NCBI GenBank assembly: GCA_020848035.1
Contig: JADLAX010000093.1
Location: 62,001-126,000, forward strand
DNA: 64,000 nt
Source: Anaerolineae bacterium
Lineage (GTDB): Bacteria > Chloroflexota > Anaerolineae > Promineifilales > Promineifilaceae
Direction of reading: 5' to 3'
In this document: positions 27,399 to 36,723 of the stretch, piece after piece
Position numbering within the stretch: the stretch's first letter is position 1
Layout: each line of letters opens with the position of its first letter
Position numbers and translations under genes: made by a program
Notes under the pieces: model-generated
Seen by the model: the letters and a program-made list of their open reading frames with translations, nothing else
The model's database searches: none
Told to the model about the DNA's origin: nothing

Positions 27399-30302
27399 TT
27401 AAACGGCCGTCAACACCCCACGACCCGTTCGCCAATAAACAATTCCCAGCTGAATAAACTCGCCCCAGGCGCGCCAGGCGCGCGGCGGCCAGCTGGTGCG
27501 CAGCGCCCCCAGCAGCCCCTGGGCGGCCCGTCGCCACTGCCGCCCCAGCAGCGCCTGACCAAAAAAGGTCAGGTACAGGCTGTTGACGAGATGTTTGTCA
27601 GACGGCCGTATCAGCCCACATTCCTGCGCCCGGTGCCAAAACACCCGAATTTGCCACGCCTCCACCAGATGGGGCGCATACACAAGCGACCCCTTGGCCA
27701 GCTGTGCCACCTCAGACGCGGTTTTGTCCATAAAAGCGGTCATCTCGTGCCCGGCACCACAATCCTCGTGCGGCAGGAAAGTGCGCCATACCTTCAGCCA
27801 CCACTCCACCCACTCCACCGCCGAGCGAATATGCCCCGCTTCTTCCAAATGAATGGCCCCATGCACAATTTGCTGCACGTGATACAAATTGCCCAGCTGC
27901 CCCTGGTGCAGCATGTCCCAATGGGTCAACCACCAATCCAGCATCCGCGCAACGGCGGGCCAGCTGTTGTTGTCTAGCTGCAAAGCGGTTTGCATGGGCG
28001 GGTACAGCTGGCGCAGGTTAGCGAGAGGCACCCCTTCCTCACGGCCGTAAGTGGCCAGCTGCACCAGCCAGGTTTGCGCCAGCACCGTCGGCGGATGATT
28101 CTCGGCCGCCTGGGAGCGCCGCAAATAGGGCACGATGTCGTCCTCGTAGCCCGTACGGTACAGCTGCCAGACCAGCCAAATGTTGGTGTACTGCTGGATG
28201 GATGGGGCCAGTTCTTTGACTGCCTGCGGCAATGCCTGATTGCTAAAAAAGTCGGCCATTACTCGGCTGAGGTCTTGGGCCTGCTGACGGCCGTTGCGCG
28301 TCACCCCCGCCCCATGCTGCCGGTAATCAATCGTCATGCGCTTCAACCAGCGCATCGGGCAGCCCGCCAGGCTCAGGCGCAGCAAAAAGTCGGTATCTTC
28401 GGCCTGGCGCAGGTCGGTACGAAACCCCTCAATGCGCAGCAACCAGCTGCGGCGGAACAACATCGCCCCCAAGAAAACGGGCTTCCACTTGAGCCAGCCG
28501 GACAAATCCAGCTCCGGCGCTTGCTGCCACGGCCGTATCGGGCGCAGGGGACGGCCGTATTCATCCACCAACCGCCAGCCGCTGTGCACCGCCCCCAGCA
28601 AATGGTCACTTTCCAGCAGTGCCACCTGCAGTTTAAGCTTGTCCGGGTGCAGCAAATCGTCGCCATCGAGGAAGAGGACAAACTCGCCCAGGGCCAGACG
28701 CAGCCCGGTGTTACGCGCCGCCGAAACCCCCTGGTTGGCCTGCCGAATGAGGCGCAGCTGGCCGCGATACGGCCGTAACAATTCGGCCGTACCGTCGCTT
28801 GAGCCATCATCCACCACAATGAGCTCCCAGTCGGTGTAGCTCTGCCCCAGCACCGACTGCACCGTTGCCGCAATGTGCCTGGCCCCGTTAAACACCGGAA
28901 TGATGACGCTGACGTGCGGCCGTTTCAGCGTGGGCAGCGCGGCAAACAGGGCCGGTTCATCAAAGCCGGTTTCGCGCAGCAGGCCGTGGGCCAGGGCGTC
29001 TTGCCACAGCAGGCTCAGCGCCGTGGTGGAAACTGCTTCCGGCTCGGCGGCCAGCCCGACGCGAATGAGGTACAGCAGGCGATATTGATCCAGGTTGGCA
29101 AAGTTGGCCCAGCCAGCAGCGGCCGCATCATACTGCTTGGCCACGTACGGCCGCCACACCAGCGCCCACCAGGACAAAATAAGTTCGGCCGTCAGCTCGG
29201 TGGTGCTGCGCTCCCAATCCAGGCCAGACTTAAAAATGCGCCACAGATCAAACGGGGTAAAGGCCGCACGCGCCGCTTCTGGCTGGGCAGCGGCCCACCA
29301 GTCGCCCAGCCGCTCCAGCTCTGGCCACACCGGCACCTGGGGCGCGGCCTGGCGAAAAATGGCCCAGATGGCGGGGGACAGGGGGGCAGTACGGCCGTTT
29401 TCCCGCTCCCAGTTCACAAAATGAAACAGCCATTCCACCACCGTGTTTTCGGGCGGCAGGCCGTACAGCTGCGGGGCCAGTGTGAAATTTTGGCTAAGGG
29501 TGGCAACGGCCGTTGTCTCGTCACCATTAACCGCCGCGTGCCAGCCCAACCACAGCAGCGTGTAAAAATAGGTCTTCACCCGCGCCTCCCGCAGCCGCTC
29601 CGGCAAATCGGGGCGGGCAAACAGCTTGTCCAGCACCGCCACCACCGACTGCGCCTGGGTAGCCACGTTGCGGTGCATCGTGCTGGTCTGGTGCTGCCGG
29701 TATTGAATGGTTGGCTCATAGAGCCACGCCCCCTGGCAGCCCGCCAGACTCAGACGCAGCATCAAATCCACGTCGTGGGCCTGGCGCAGCGCCGGGTCCA
29801 GCCCACCCACCCGGTTCAGCCAGATGCGGCGAAACAAAATAGCGCCCAGCTGCACTGGCTTGTACTGCAACCAATCGTCCAAATCCAGGGTAGGAGCAGC
29901 CAGCCACGGTTCTATCGTCTGCAAAATCTCACCCGAGGCGTCAATTTGCTGCCAGCCGCTGGACACGTAACCCAGCGTGGGATGCAGCTGAAGATAAGCC
30001 GCCTGCTGGCGCAGCTTGTTGGGCAGCATCACGTCATCGGCATCTAAAAAGAGCACATACTCATGCTGGGCCAACAGCAAGCCGCTGTTGCGCGCCGCCG
30101 CCGAACCGCTGTTTTCCTGGCGCAGGTATTCAATTTTGTCGGTGTAGGGGGTCAAAACCGCCGCCGTATCATCTGTCGAGCCGTCATCCACCACAATCAG
30201 CTGGCAGGGGGCATACGATTGCACCAGTACAGAGTCTATGGCTTGGGTGATGTATGCAGCGCTGTTGTAAGCGGGGATGACGATGCTGATACCCGGTGTC
30301 AT
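27399..30302 (-). CDS. Double-headed family 2 glycosyltransferase
   Basis: A 967-residue protein with two complete GT-A domains, at about residues 1-240 and 472-710. Each has a start of SIVIPAYNSAAYI or SVIIPVFNGARHI, an Asp pair (VVDDGSTDDT, VVDDGSSDGT), a DXD (LFLDADD, LFLDGDD) and a base region (AHDVDLMLRLSLAG, AEDTDFLLRLSLAG). The linker and the C-terminal 250 residues are helical and rich in Trp. Internal duplication with both active sites intact suggests either two sequential transfers or polymer synthesis. It is the first gene of the glycan/sulfation cluster; AGGA precedes the ATG. Confidence 0.92.
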   Translation of the reverse strand: MTPGISIVIPAYNSAAYITQAIDSVLVQSYAPCQLIVVDDGSTDDTAAVLTPYTDKIEYLRQENSGSAAARNSGLLLAQHEYVLFLDADDVMLPNKLRQQAAYLQLHPTLGYVSSGWQQIDASGEILQTIEPWLAAPTLDLDDWLQYKPVQLGAILFRRIWLNRVGGLDPALRQAHDVDLMLRLSLAGCQGAWLYEPTIQYRQHQTSTMHRNVATQAQSVVAVLDKLFARPDLPERLREARVKTYFYTLLWLGWHAAVNGDETTAVATLSQNFTLAPQLYGLPPENTVVEWLFHFVNWERENGRTAPLSPAIWAIFRQAAPQVPVWPELERLGDWWAAAQPEAARAAFTPFDLWRIFKSGLDWERSTTELTAELILSWWALVWRPYVAKQYDAAAAGWANFANLDQYRLLYLIRVGLAAEPEAVSTTALSLLWQDALAHGLLRETGFDEPALFAALPTLKRPHVSVIIPVFNGARHIAATVQSVLGQSYTDWELIVVDDGSSDGTAELLRPYRGQLRLIRQANQGVSAARNTGLRLALGEFVLFLDGDDLLHPDKLKLQVALLESDHLLGAVHSGWRLVDEYGRPLRPIRPWQQAPELDLSGWLKWKPVFLGAMLFRRSWLLRIEGFRTDLRQAEDTDFLLRLSLAGCPMRWLKRMTIDYRQHGAGVTRNGRQQAQDLSRVMADFFSNQALPQAVKELAPSIQQYTNIWLVWQLYRTGYEDDIVPYLRRSQAAENHPPTVLAQTWLVQLATYGREEGVPLANLRQLYPPMQTALQLDNNSWPAVARMLDWWLTHWDMLHQGQLGNLYHVQQIVHGAIHLEEAGHIRSAVEWVEWWLKVWRTFLPHEDCGAGHEMTAFMDKTASEVAQLAKGSLVYAPHLVEAWQIRVFWHRAQECGLIRPSDKHLVNSLYLTFFGQALLGRQWRRAAQGLLGALRTSWPPRAWRAWGEFIQLGIVYWRTGRGVLTAV

Positions 30303-30524
30303 GCAGATTCCTAAACTTCTTAACCCTTTGCGGTGCTGGCGGTATTGTCGGCTTCATTGATCTTATGTTGCACCTGGCAGAGTGTAGGCAGAAGGACTTA
30401 CATCATGGCTTACCAACTGCCTTAAGATCAAGTAATGGGCCGAAAGTACTACCCTGGGTATGGGCTGCCGGGCACCCTGCCATTTTGGATCAAACAGGAC
30501 CCTTCTGAAGGGATGTTTTGTGAG

Positions 30525-30530
30525 TATAAT
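30525..30530 (+). promoter_or_regulatory. -10 element giving a leaderless subtilase mRNA
   Basis: A perfect TATAAT lies 8 nt before the ATG at 30539, so transcription should begin at or next to the start codon. No ribosome site is present, and the -35 is poor. The rest of the 30303-30538 spacer holds a GGACTTAC word near 30394, shared with 38354 and the repeat at 42535, and no other clear signal. Confidence 0.5.
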
Positions 30531-30538
30531 CTTTTGTT

Positions 30539-33500
30539 ATGCAGCGTCGTCTCGGTTTACTCCTTTTAAGTCTCACAATCGCAGGTGGATTGGCAGCAGG
30601 TTTGTTGTGGCAGGTGGCCCGGTTTGCCCCGGTGCAGGCGGCCCCCGCCCTGGACAAAATGGACCCGGCCCTGCTCGAAGCGCTGGCCGAAGGAACCCAG
30701 GTACGCTTCATAGCCGATCTGGCCGCCACGGCAGATCTGGCAGTTTCCCCGCCAAACACACCCCTTGACCCAGAGGCCCAGCACACGGCCGTTTTGCAAA
30801 CCCTGCACCAAACCGCCGACACCAGCCAGGCCAACGCCCTAAACCAGCTAGAACAGTTAGAAGCTGCGGGGGAGGTAACGGCCGTTCGCTCCCTCTGGAT
30901 TGTGAACAGCATTGCCGCCACGGGCAGCCTGACGGCCGTACAAACCGTCGCCAGTTTGCCAGAAGTAAGCCAGGTGCGGCTGGACAACGTGGTGCAAGAA
31001 ATCCGCCCCACCGATGCCTTAACCGACACGCGGCTGACGGGGGCAACGGCCGTTATCACCGGACCGGTCGCCAGTTGGGGCATTGAGCGCATCAACGCGC
31101 CCGCCGTCTGGCATGGGCTGGGCGTGGCGGGCAGCGGCGTCACCGTGGCCATCATGGACACCGGCGTCGATTGGCAGCATCCTGACCTGGCCGCCAACTA
31201 TCGCGGCAACCAGGGCGGCATTGTCGACCACAGCGGCAGCTGGTTTAACGCCGTGGTACCCACCAACACCATCCCCGTAGACAACATCGGGCATGGCACC
31301 CACGTGGCGGGAACGGCCGTTGGCCAAAACGGCATCGGCGTCGCCCCCGAGGCAAACTGGATTGCCGTCAACATCGCCGACCCATTTGGCCTCATCTGGG
31401 AAAGCGATGTGCATCGCGGCTTTGAGTGGCTGCTGGCTCCCAATGGCAACCCGGCGCTGGCCCCGGATGTGGTGAACAATTCCTGGGGCACCTCCCTGCC
31501 CAGCACCTGGTTTGTCGAAGATATTGCCGCCCTGCACGCCGCCAACATCCAGGTTGTCTTTTCGGCGGGCAACAGCGGACCGTTTACCAGCACCATTGGC
31601 TACCCGGCGGGCAATCCCGGCGTACTTTCGGTGGGGGCCAGCGACGAGCTGGACGAGGTGGCCTGGTTCTCCTCACGCGGGCCATCAACCCAAACGGATG
31701 AAGTGAAGCCGTGGGTGGTGGCCCCCGGCACACAAATTTTGTCGGCGCTGCCGGGCGGCGGCACCTACCTGAACAACGGCACCTCGATGGCCGCGCCGCA
31801 TGTGGTGGGCACCATTGCCCTGCTGCTCAGCGCCAATCCCAACCTGACCCGCAGCCAGGTGAATGAAATTTTGGCGGAAACGGCCGTTCCCATCGCCGCC
31901 ACCCACCCCAACATGCACAGCGGCTGGGGCCGGCTGGACGCCTACGCCGCCGTCGCCAGCCAGACCAACGCCGGCACACTCACCGGCCAGGTCACGGCCA
32001 ACAATGTGCCGCTGCCCGGCGTGGTCGTCACGCTCACCACCCCCACGGGCGGCCAGTTCACGGTGACAACGGGGCCGGACGGCCGTTACGCCGCCCGACT
32101 GCAAAGCGGCACCTATGCCATCACCGCCCAGCCGTTTGGTTATGCGCCATTTTCGGCCACAGGCATTGCCCTCACCAATGGCCAGACAACAACCCGCAAC
32201 ATCGCCCTGACCAAGCTGCCGGGCGGGCAGGTGCAGGGTTTTGTGCGCGCCTCGGCCGGTTACCTGCCGCTGGCGGATGCGCGGGTAGAAGTTGTTAACA
32301 CGCCAGTGACGGGGGTGACGGATGGCAACGGCCGTTTCACCCTCAACCTGCCCAGCGGCACCTACGAATTGGTAGTGAGCAAAGTGGGCTATCAGCAGCA
32401 GCGGGCGGTGGTCTGGTTAACTGGTGGGACAACGGCCGTACAATATTTTATCCTGGCCGACGCCCCCAGCGTGCTGCTGGTGGACAGCGGCCAGTGGTAT
32501 TTCAGCAGCCAGGCAGCGCCGCACGCCGAGGCGCTGACGGCGCTCAACTACAGCTTCGCCACCTGGACCGTGCGTGATCCGATTGGCGGCGTGCCCACCC
32601 TGGACGATTTAGCCCCGTACGACGCCGTCATCTGGTCCAGCCCGCTGGATTCGCCAGGCTATTTAAGCGCCAACAACGTCATCACCGACTACCTGGGGCT
32701 GGGCGGGCATCTGTTCATCAGCGGGCAAAACGTGGGCAGTTTCGACGGCGAGGGGCTGGACACACAGCTGTGGTGGTACCGTGACCTGAACGCGTCACTG
32801 CTGGGCAAAACGGCCGTCTCCCAAACCATCTCCGGCAGCGACAATTCCTTGTTTGAGGGGCTCAGCATTACGCTAAACGGCGGCAGCAGCAGCAACAACC
32901 AGGACTCACCAGACGTCTCGGCACCGCGCAACAGCACCTTGACCCAGCCCGCCTTTACCTACGAAGACGGCCGTGCCGCCGGGCTTACAGCCGGTTACTG
33001 CACGCCGTTCCGGCTGGTTTACCTGGGCTTTGGCCTGGAAGGGGTGACCGACGCAGCCGATCGAAGCGCCATTTTGCAGCAGAGCTTCCGCTATTTTGAC
33101 GAGCCGCGCCAAACGGTGGGCGTCGAGTTTTCCCCCGGCAGCATCAACGAGCTGGCCGTACCGGGCGAGGTGATGAGCTACACACTCAACGTCTTCAACC
33201 GCAGCGAAACGCTAACCGACACCTTTACCCTCTCCGTTTCCGGCGCGGCGTGGCCCTCCAGCCTGCTCACCAAAACCATAACGCTCGGCCCCTGCACCAT
33301 GACCGAGACGGTGCTAACGCTCAACGTGCCCACCGGGCTGCCGGCGGATCTGGTGGAGGAATTGGCGGTAACGGCCGTTTCCCACAACAATCCCAGCGTC
33401 AGCGCCCAGCTGCCCGTGGTGCACAAAGTTCCCGGCCACATCTTGTTTGTCGACGACGATCGCTTTTATGACCAGACGGCCGAATTCAGCGCCGCCCTCG

Positions 33501-34822
33501 ATGACATGAACCTCACCTACGACCGCTGGGACACGGGCCATGCCGGTGTAGCGCGCAACGGGCCGTCGCTGGCCCTGCTGCGCAACTACGACTTTGTCAT
33601 CTGGTACACCGGCTACGATTGGTTCCAACCCATCACCCCGGCGGAAAACCGGGCATTGACGGACTATCTGGCGCAGGGCGGCCGTTTGTTCCTCACCAGC
33701 CAGGATTTTCTGTACTACCATCACCAGACGGAGCTGGCGCGAGATTATTTTGGCGTGGCGGATTACCTGGAGACGGTGGAACCCACCCGGCTGATTGGCA
33801 GTGCGCATACGGCCGTTGCCGCCGAACATCCTGAACCCATGCCCCTCACCTTTGCGCCCTACCAAAACCACGGCGACGGCATCATTCCCGCGCCGCACAG
33901 CCAGCCCTTTTTCTGGCACGATCGCGCCCTCCCGGCAGGCACGGCCACGGCAGGCAGCAGCTGGCGCGCCATGCTGTGGGCCATACCGTTTGAAACCATC
34001 CACCCCACCCAGCAGGCCGTGGTCATGAACCGGGTGATGGGCTGGCTGAGCGATCTGGGCGACTCCAGCTTCACCGTCGATGAGCGGGTGGGCAAGCTGG
34101 GCCAGCCGCGCACCTACACCATCACCGTGCAGCAGGTACCGGGGGTCAGCAACTCCATCTGGCTGACCAACACACTTTCCCCCTGGCTGGTGCCAGATCT
34201 AAGTTCCGTGACCGGCGGCGCACTGTACAATCCGGCCACAAGGCAGCTAACCTGGGCGGGCACGCTGCCCGGCGGTGGCAGCCACACCATCACTTACCGG
34301 GCCACGCCTACCGGCGTTTTGCCATACGGCTTCAAAATAGAAAATGCCCTGGTGCTGCATGACGGCAACCACACGCTCACCTTTGACCGTCTGGCCAACG
34401 TGTGGGTGGAAGCGCCGGACGTGGTGGCCCGGATAACGGCCGTACCCAACCAGCCCCTCGCCGCCACCGTTTTTACCTATTCCGTGACCCTGGAAAACAG
34501 GGGAACAACGGCCGCTCCGAACGTAGCAACCATGATCAGCCTGCCCAACACGTTTTATGTGGTCACCGACACACTGGCCACCAGCGATGGCGTGCCTTAC
34601 TTCTGGGATGGACGTCTGTATTGGTGGAGTGAGTTGGACGTGGCGGAAGCGATTACCTTGACCCTGGTGCTGACGCGAGAGGCAACGGCCGTAGCCCAAT
34701 GGGTCGCCGCCACTGCCCTGGTTGATGACGACCTCACCAGCCCCACCTTCTTTGCCCAATGGGAGTACCTGCCGGTTTACAGCCGCTACTTCCCGATTGT
34801 GTTTCACCAGGCACCACCTTGA
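30539..34822 (+). CDS. Secreted multidomain S8 subtilisin-like serine protease
   Basis: A 1427-residue exported protease. The signal peptide occupies residues 1-35 (LGLLLLSLTIAGGLAAGLLW), followed by an inhibitor-like propeptide. The S8 catalytic triad is Asp207 (VAIMDTGVDWQHPD), His252 (IGHGTHVAGTAVG) and Ser416 (NGTSMAAPHVVGT). Two carboxypeptidase-regulatory-like beta domains follow (about 480-640: PLPGVVVTL, DGRYAARL, DGNGRFTLNLPSGTYEL). Two further modules begin VLLVDSGQWYF and ILFVDDDRFYD and end in GGHLFISGQ and GGRLFLTSQ, resembling glutamine-amidotransferase-like folds. DUF11-like stalk domains complete the C-terminus. No anchor is seen. The gene carries about 15 ACGGCCGT copies. Confidence 0.93.
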   Translation: MQRRLGLLLLSLTIAGGLAAGLLWQVARFAPVQAAPALDKMDPALLEALAEGTQVRFIADLAATADLAVSPPNTPLDPEAQHTAVLQTLHQTADTSQANALNQLEQLEAAGEVTAVRSLWIVNSIAATGSLTAVQTVASLPEVSQVRLDNVVQEIRPTDALTDTRLTGATAVITGPVASWGIERINAPAVWHGLGVAGSGVTVAIMDTGVDWQHPDLAANYRGNQGGIVDHSGSWFNAVVPTNTIPVDNIGHGTHVAGTAVGQNGIGVAPEANWIAVNIADPFGLIWESDVHRGFEWLLAPNGNPALAPDVVNNSWGTSLPSTWFVEDIAALHAANIQVVFSAGNSGPFTSTIGYPAGNPGVLSVGASDELDEVAWFSSRGPSTQTDEVKPWVVAPGTQILSALPGGGTYLNNGTSMAAPHVVGTIALLLSANPNLTRSQVNEILAETAVPIAATHPNMHSGWGRLDAYAAVASQTNAGTLTGQVTANNVPLPGVVVTLTTPTGGQFTVTTGPDGRYAARLQSGTYAITAQPFGYAPFSATGIALTNGQTTTRNIALTKLPGGQVQGFVRASAGYLPLADARVEVVNTPVTGVTDGNGRFTLNLPSGTYELVVSKVGYQQQRAVVWLTGGTTAVQYFILADAPSVLLVDSGQWYFSSQAAPHAEALTALNYSFATWTVRDPIGGVPTLDDLAPYDAVIWSSPLDSPGYLSANNVITDYLGLGGHLFISGQNVGSFDGEGLDTQLWWYRDLNASLLGKTAVSQTISGSDNSLFEGLSITLNGGSSSNNQDSPDVSAPRNSTLTQPAFTYEDGRAAGLTAGYCTPFRLVYLGFGLEGVTDAADRSAILQQSFRYFDEPRQTVGVEFSPGSINELAVPGEVMSYTLNVFNRSETLTDTFTLSVSGAAWPSSLLTKTITLGPCTMTETVLTLNVPTGLPADLVEELAVTAVSHNNPSVSAQLPVVHKVPGHILFVDDDRFYDQTAEFSAALDDMNLTYDRWDTGHAGVARNGPSLALLRNYDFVIWYTGYDWFQPITPAENRALTDYLAQGGRLFLTSQDFLYYHHQTELARDYFGVADYLETVEPTRLIGSAHTAVAAEHPEPMPLTFAPYQNHGDGIIPAPHSQPFFWHDRALPAGTATAGSSWRAMLWAIPFETIHPTQQAVVMNRVMGWLSDLGDSSFTVDERVGKLGQPRTYTITVQQVPGVSNSIWLTNTLSPWLVPDLSSVTGGALYNPATRQLTWAGTLPGGGSHTITYRATPTGVLPYGFKIENALVLHDGNHTLTFDRLANVWVEAPDVVARITAVPNQPLAATVFTYSVTLENRGTTAAPNVATMISLPNTFYVVTDTLATSDGVPYFWDGRLYWWSELDVAEAITLTLVLTREATAVAQWVAATALVDDDLTSPTFFAQWEYLPVYSRYFPIVFHQAPP

Positions 34823-34923
34823 ACATCTGATAAATTTGCCCAACATTCACTCGCAAAATTGGCCGAATCGGTTATGATCGGCGGCAGTTGCTTGCCAAAA
34901 GGTAACAGGCCTGTGAGGACAAG

Positions 34924-35328
34924 ATGTTGAATAACACACTGCAAGAAACAGTTAAAATTGCCTACGTTGAAGATGAGCCGAGTATTGCCCAGCTGCTGGT
35001 TAGTGGGTTGGGTTTGTTTGGCATTGAGGTACGGCCGGTTTTTATGAGCGCCGAAGAGCTGCTGAAACAAACCGGAAGCGAGGCCCTGGCCGAAGTGGAT
35101 CTCTTCTTTTTCGATATTCGTCTGCCCAAAATGACGGGGTTAGATCTGGCGGGAAAACTGCGCGAACTGGGGGAGAAACGGCCGTTTGTCCTCGTTAGCG
35201 CCTGGCCCGCACCCTCAGCTGAACAGCTCAGCAAAATTGATGCGGTTTTTCTCCCCAAACCGTTCGACTTCCCGGACGTCATCCAGACCATTCAGCGGCT
35301 GGCCAGCCGGGATGGGAAGGAACAGTAA
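34924..35328 (+). CDS. Single-domain response regulator (CheY-like)
   Basis: A 134-residue receiver domain with no output domain. Acidic pocket Glu16-Asp17 (YVEDEPS), phosphoacceptor Asp64 (FFFDIRLPKM), switch Ser92 (VLVSAW) and Lys112 (FLPKPF) are all present, so it should be phosphorylated. It may act by protein contact, as CheY does. A GAGGAC site precedes the ATG. The neighbours do not include a kinase; the kinases at 42.6 and 48.6 kb are possible partners. Confidence 0.92.
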   Translation: MLNNTLQETVKIAYVEDEPSIAQLLVSGLGLFGIEVRPVFMSAEELLKQTGSEALAEVDLFFFDIRLPKMTGLDLAGKLRELGEKRPFVLVSAWPAPSAEQLSKIDAVFLPKPFDFPDVIQTIQRLASRDGKEQ

Positions 35329-35338
35329 GACAGTAAGC

Positions 35339-35403
35339 AGTGAAAAGTAAAAAGTGAAAAGTTGCAGAGTCCACTTTTCACTTTTTACTTATCACTTTTC
35401 ACT
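35339..35403. repeat. Inverted repeat of GTGAAAAGT words, bidirectional terminator-like
   Basis: AGTGAAAAGTAAAAAGTGAA on the left pairs with TTCACTTTTTACTTatCACT on the right, between the convergent response regulator and YbaK-type genes. A-rich and T-rich arms in both directions fit a bidirectional terminator built from repeated 9-10-mers. It touches the 3' end of the convergent gene at 35399. Confidence 0.7.
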
Positions 35404-35914
35404 CCAAATCCTCTACCTCAGACTCAACCGAAGACAAATCCGCTAGCCGCGCGCCAGTGAGCTTGCTCAAATCTTTGGGCGACAGCTTAATCTGGGTACC
35501 ACGTTCCCCCGCGCTGACAAAAATCTTAGATTGCGCCTCGGCCTGTTCATCCAGGTAAATGGCAAATCCCTTGTTGATGAGCGCCAGCGGCGAAATGCCG
35601 CCAACCTGCAAACCGGTCATCGCTTCTGCTTCCTGGTGGGTGGCCATCTTCAGCTTCTTGGCACCAACCAGCCTGGCCAGCTTTTTCAAATCCAGCTGAC
35701 GGTTGGCCGGGATAATGGCGAGCATGGGTTTGGAGGGGGAACGGCCGTCCTTCGGCGCGGCCACCACCAACGTCTTAAACACCTGCTCAGGCGGTACCCC
35801 CAGCTGGATGGCTATCTTTTCCGCGTCGCGCTCGCTAGCATCATAGGTAATCGCCTCATAAGCCACCTTTTTGCCCTCCAGCAAGCGCATTGCCAGCGTT
35901 TTATTCACCGCCAT
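35399..35914 (-). CDS. ybaK: Cys-tRNA(Pro)/Cys-tRNA deacylase, YbaK/EbsC type
   Basis: A 171-residue trans-editing protein that hydrolyses Cys-tRNA(Pro), correcting mischarging by prolyl-tRNA synthetase. Starts NKTLAMRLLEGKKVAYEAITYD; the KTLVV and ANRQLDLKKLARLVGAKKL segments and VGGISPLA (the GxxxP motif) are typical. The catalytic lysine is in VFKTLV. It starts at 35914 with an SD-like GGAG/GAGG that overlaps the end of the upstream gene, so the two are probably co-transcribed. Confidence 0.92.
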   Translation of the reverse strand: MAVNKTLAMRLLEGKKVAYEAITYDASERDAEKIAIQLGVPPEQVFKTLVVAAPKDGRSPSKPMLAIIPANRQLDLKKLARLVGAKKLKMATHQEAEAMTGLQVGGISPLALINKGFAIYLDEQAEAQSKIFVSAGERGTQIKLSPKDLSKLTGARLADLSSVESEVEDLE

Positions 35915-35921
35915 GCCCACC

Positions 35922-36458
35922 TCACTCTCCTGACAGATAACCCAATGAACGCATGGCAGTGCGCAGCGGACCATCATCCCGCATAATCATCGCCCCTACG
36001 CGCCACTGGCCATGCCCGCCAAAAAACAGATACCGCTTGTCGGCATGTGTGCCATCCAGCGGAATGAGCAGCTGGTCGACGCCATCCATGCGCACCCGCG
36101 TATTAAAAGAGATGTCCGTGCCATAATAAGACTCGATAACCAACTCCTGCTCCGCGTAGCGCAGCAAGGTTTCATCCGACAGACCAATCGAAACAAGGGA
36201 CGTGTTTTCAAACCCATTGCTAAACGTTTCCGTCAGCGCCTGAGCCAGTTCGGAAAAACCAGGCGAACCGGGCTGCAAATCGATCGTTTCGCCATAGTTC
36301 CGAATGACAATACGTGTCGGCTGAAAGGTTGGCTGAACCGGCAAGAACCAAAAAACATTGCCGGTGTTTAAGGCATTGATGGTCCAATAAATGCCTAGGA
36401 AAATCAAAACGAGAATGATAAACGGCTCACGCAGTTTAAACTTGGGTGCTGATTCCAT
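35922..36458 (-). CDS. Small membrane-anchored protein of unknown function
   Basis: A 178-residue protein not recognised. One membrane segment near residues 14-30 (FIILVLIFLGIYWTINAL) is followed by a soluble domain outside or inside the membrane. It contains alternating strands (RIVIRNYGETIDLQPGSPGF, ELVIESYYGTDISFNTRVRM, QLLIPLDGTHADKRYLFFGG). No catalytic motif is evident. It has its own start upstream of the YbaK-type gene, and they form a short operon. Divergent from the amylase gene at 36724. Confidence 0.7.
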   Translation of the reverse strand: MESAPKFKLREPFIILVLIFLGIYWTINALNTGNVFWFLPVQPTFQPTRIVIRNYGETIDLQPGSPGFSELAQALTETFSNGFENTSLVSIGLSDETLLRYAEQELVIESYYGTDISFNTRVRMDGVDQLLIPLDGTHADKRYLFFGGHGQWRVGAMIMRDDGPLRTAMRSLGYLSGE

Positions 36459-36697
36459 AAAGAGGGTTCTTCCTTTACAATCAATGTCCAGTGACCTGGT
36501 GTTAAGTGTAGCAAATCTTGGGAAAGCGCATTATCTCGATCTGTTGCCAATTAAACCAGGCCAGCCACATCTGCATCCGCGCTCTCGCTTTCAAAAAAGC
36601 TTTTCCTTATTAAAAACTTGGGGCAATCATAAAAATGGTGGTGTTAAATTGGTACTCTTTCCTTAAAATAGAGTGTCTAACGACATCAAAAATTTTC

Positions 36698-36703
36698 TAT
36701 AAT
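36698..36703 (+). promoter_or_regulatory. -10 element of the amylase gene
   Basis: A perfect TATAAT 20 nt before the ATG at 36724, with GGAGAG as ribosome site. No convincing -35 is seen. The rest of the divergent spacer 36459-36697 shows nothing else I can support. Confidence 0.5.
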
Positions 36704-36723
36704 GTTGTCAGGAGAGAGGCTAC

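Noticed and set aside
35399..36458. Fusion of the YbaK-type gene with the upstream small membrane protein
   Set aside because: A stop codon at 35922 and a good start at 35914 separate the two frames.
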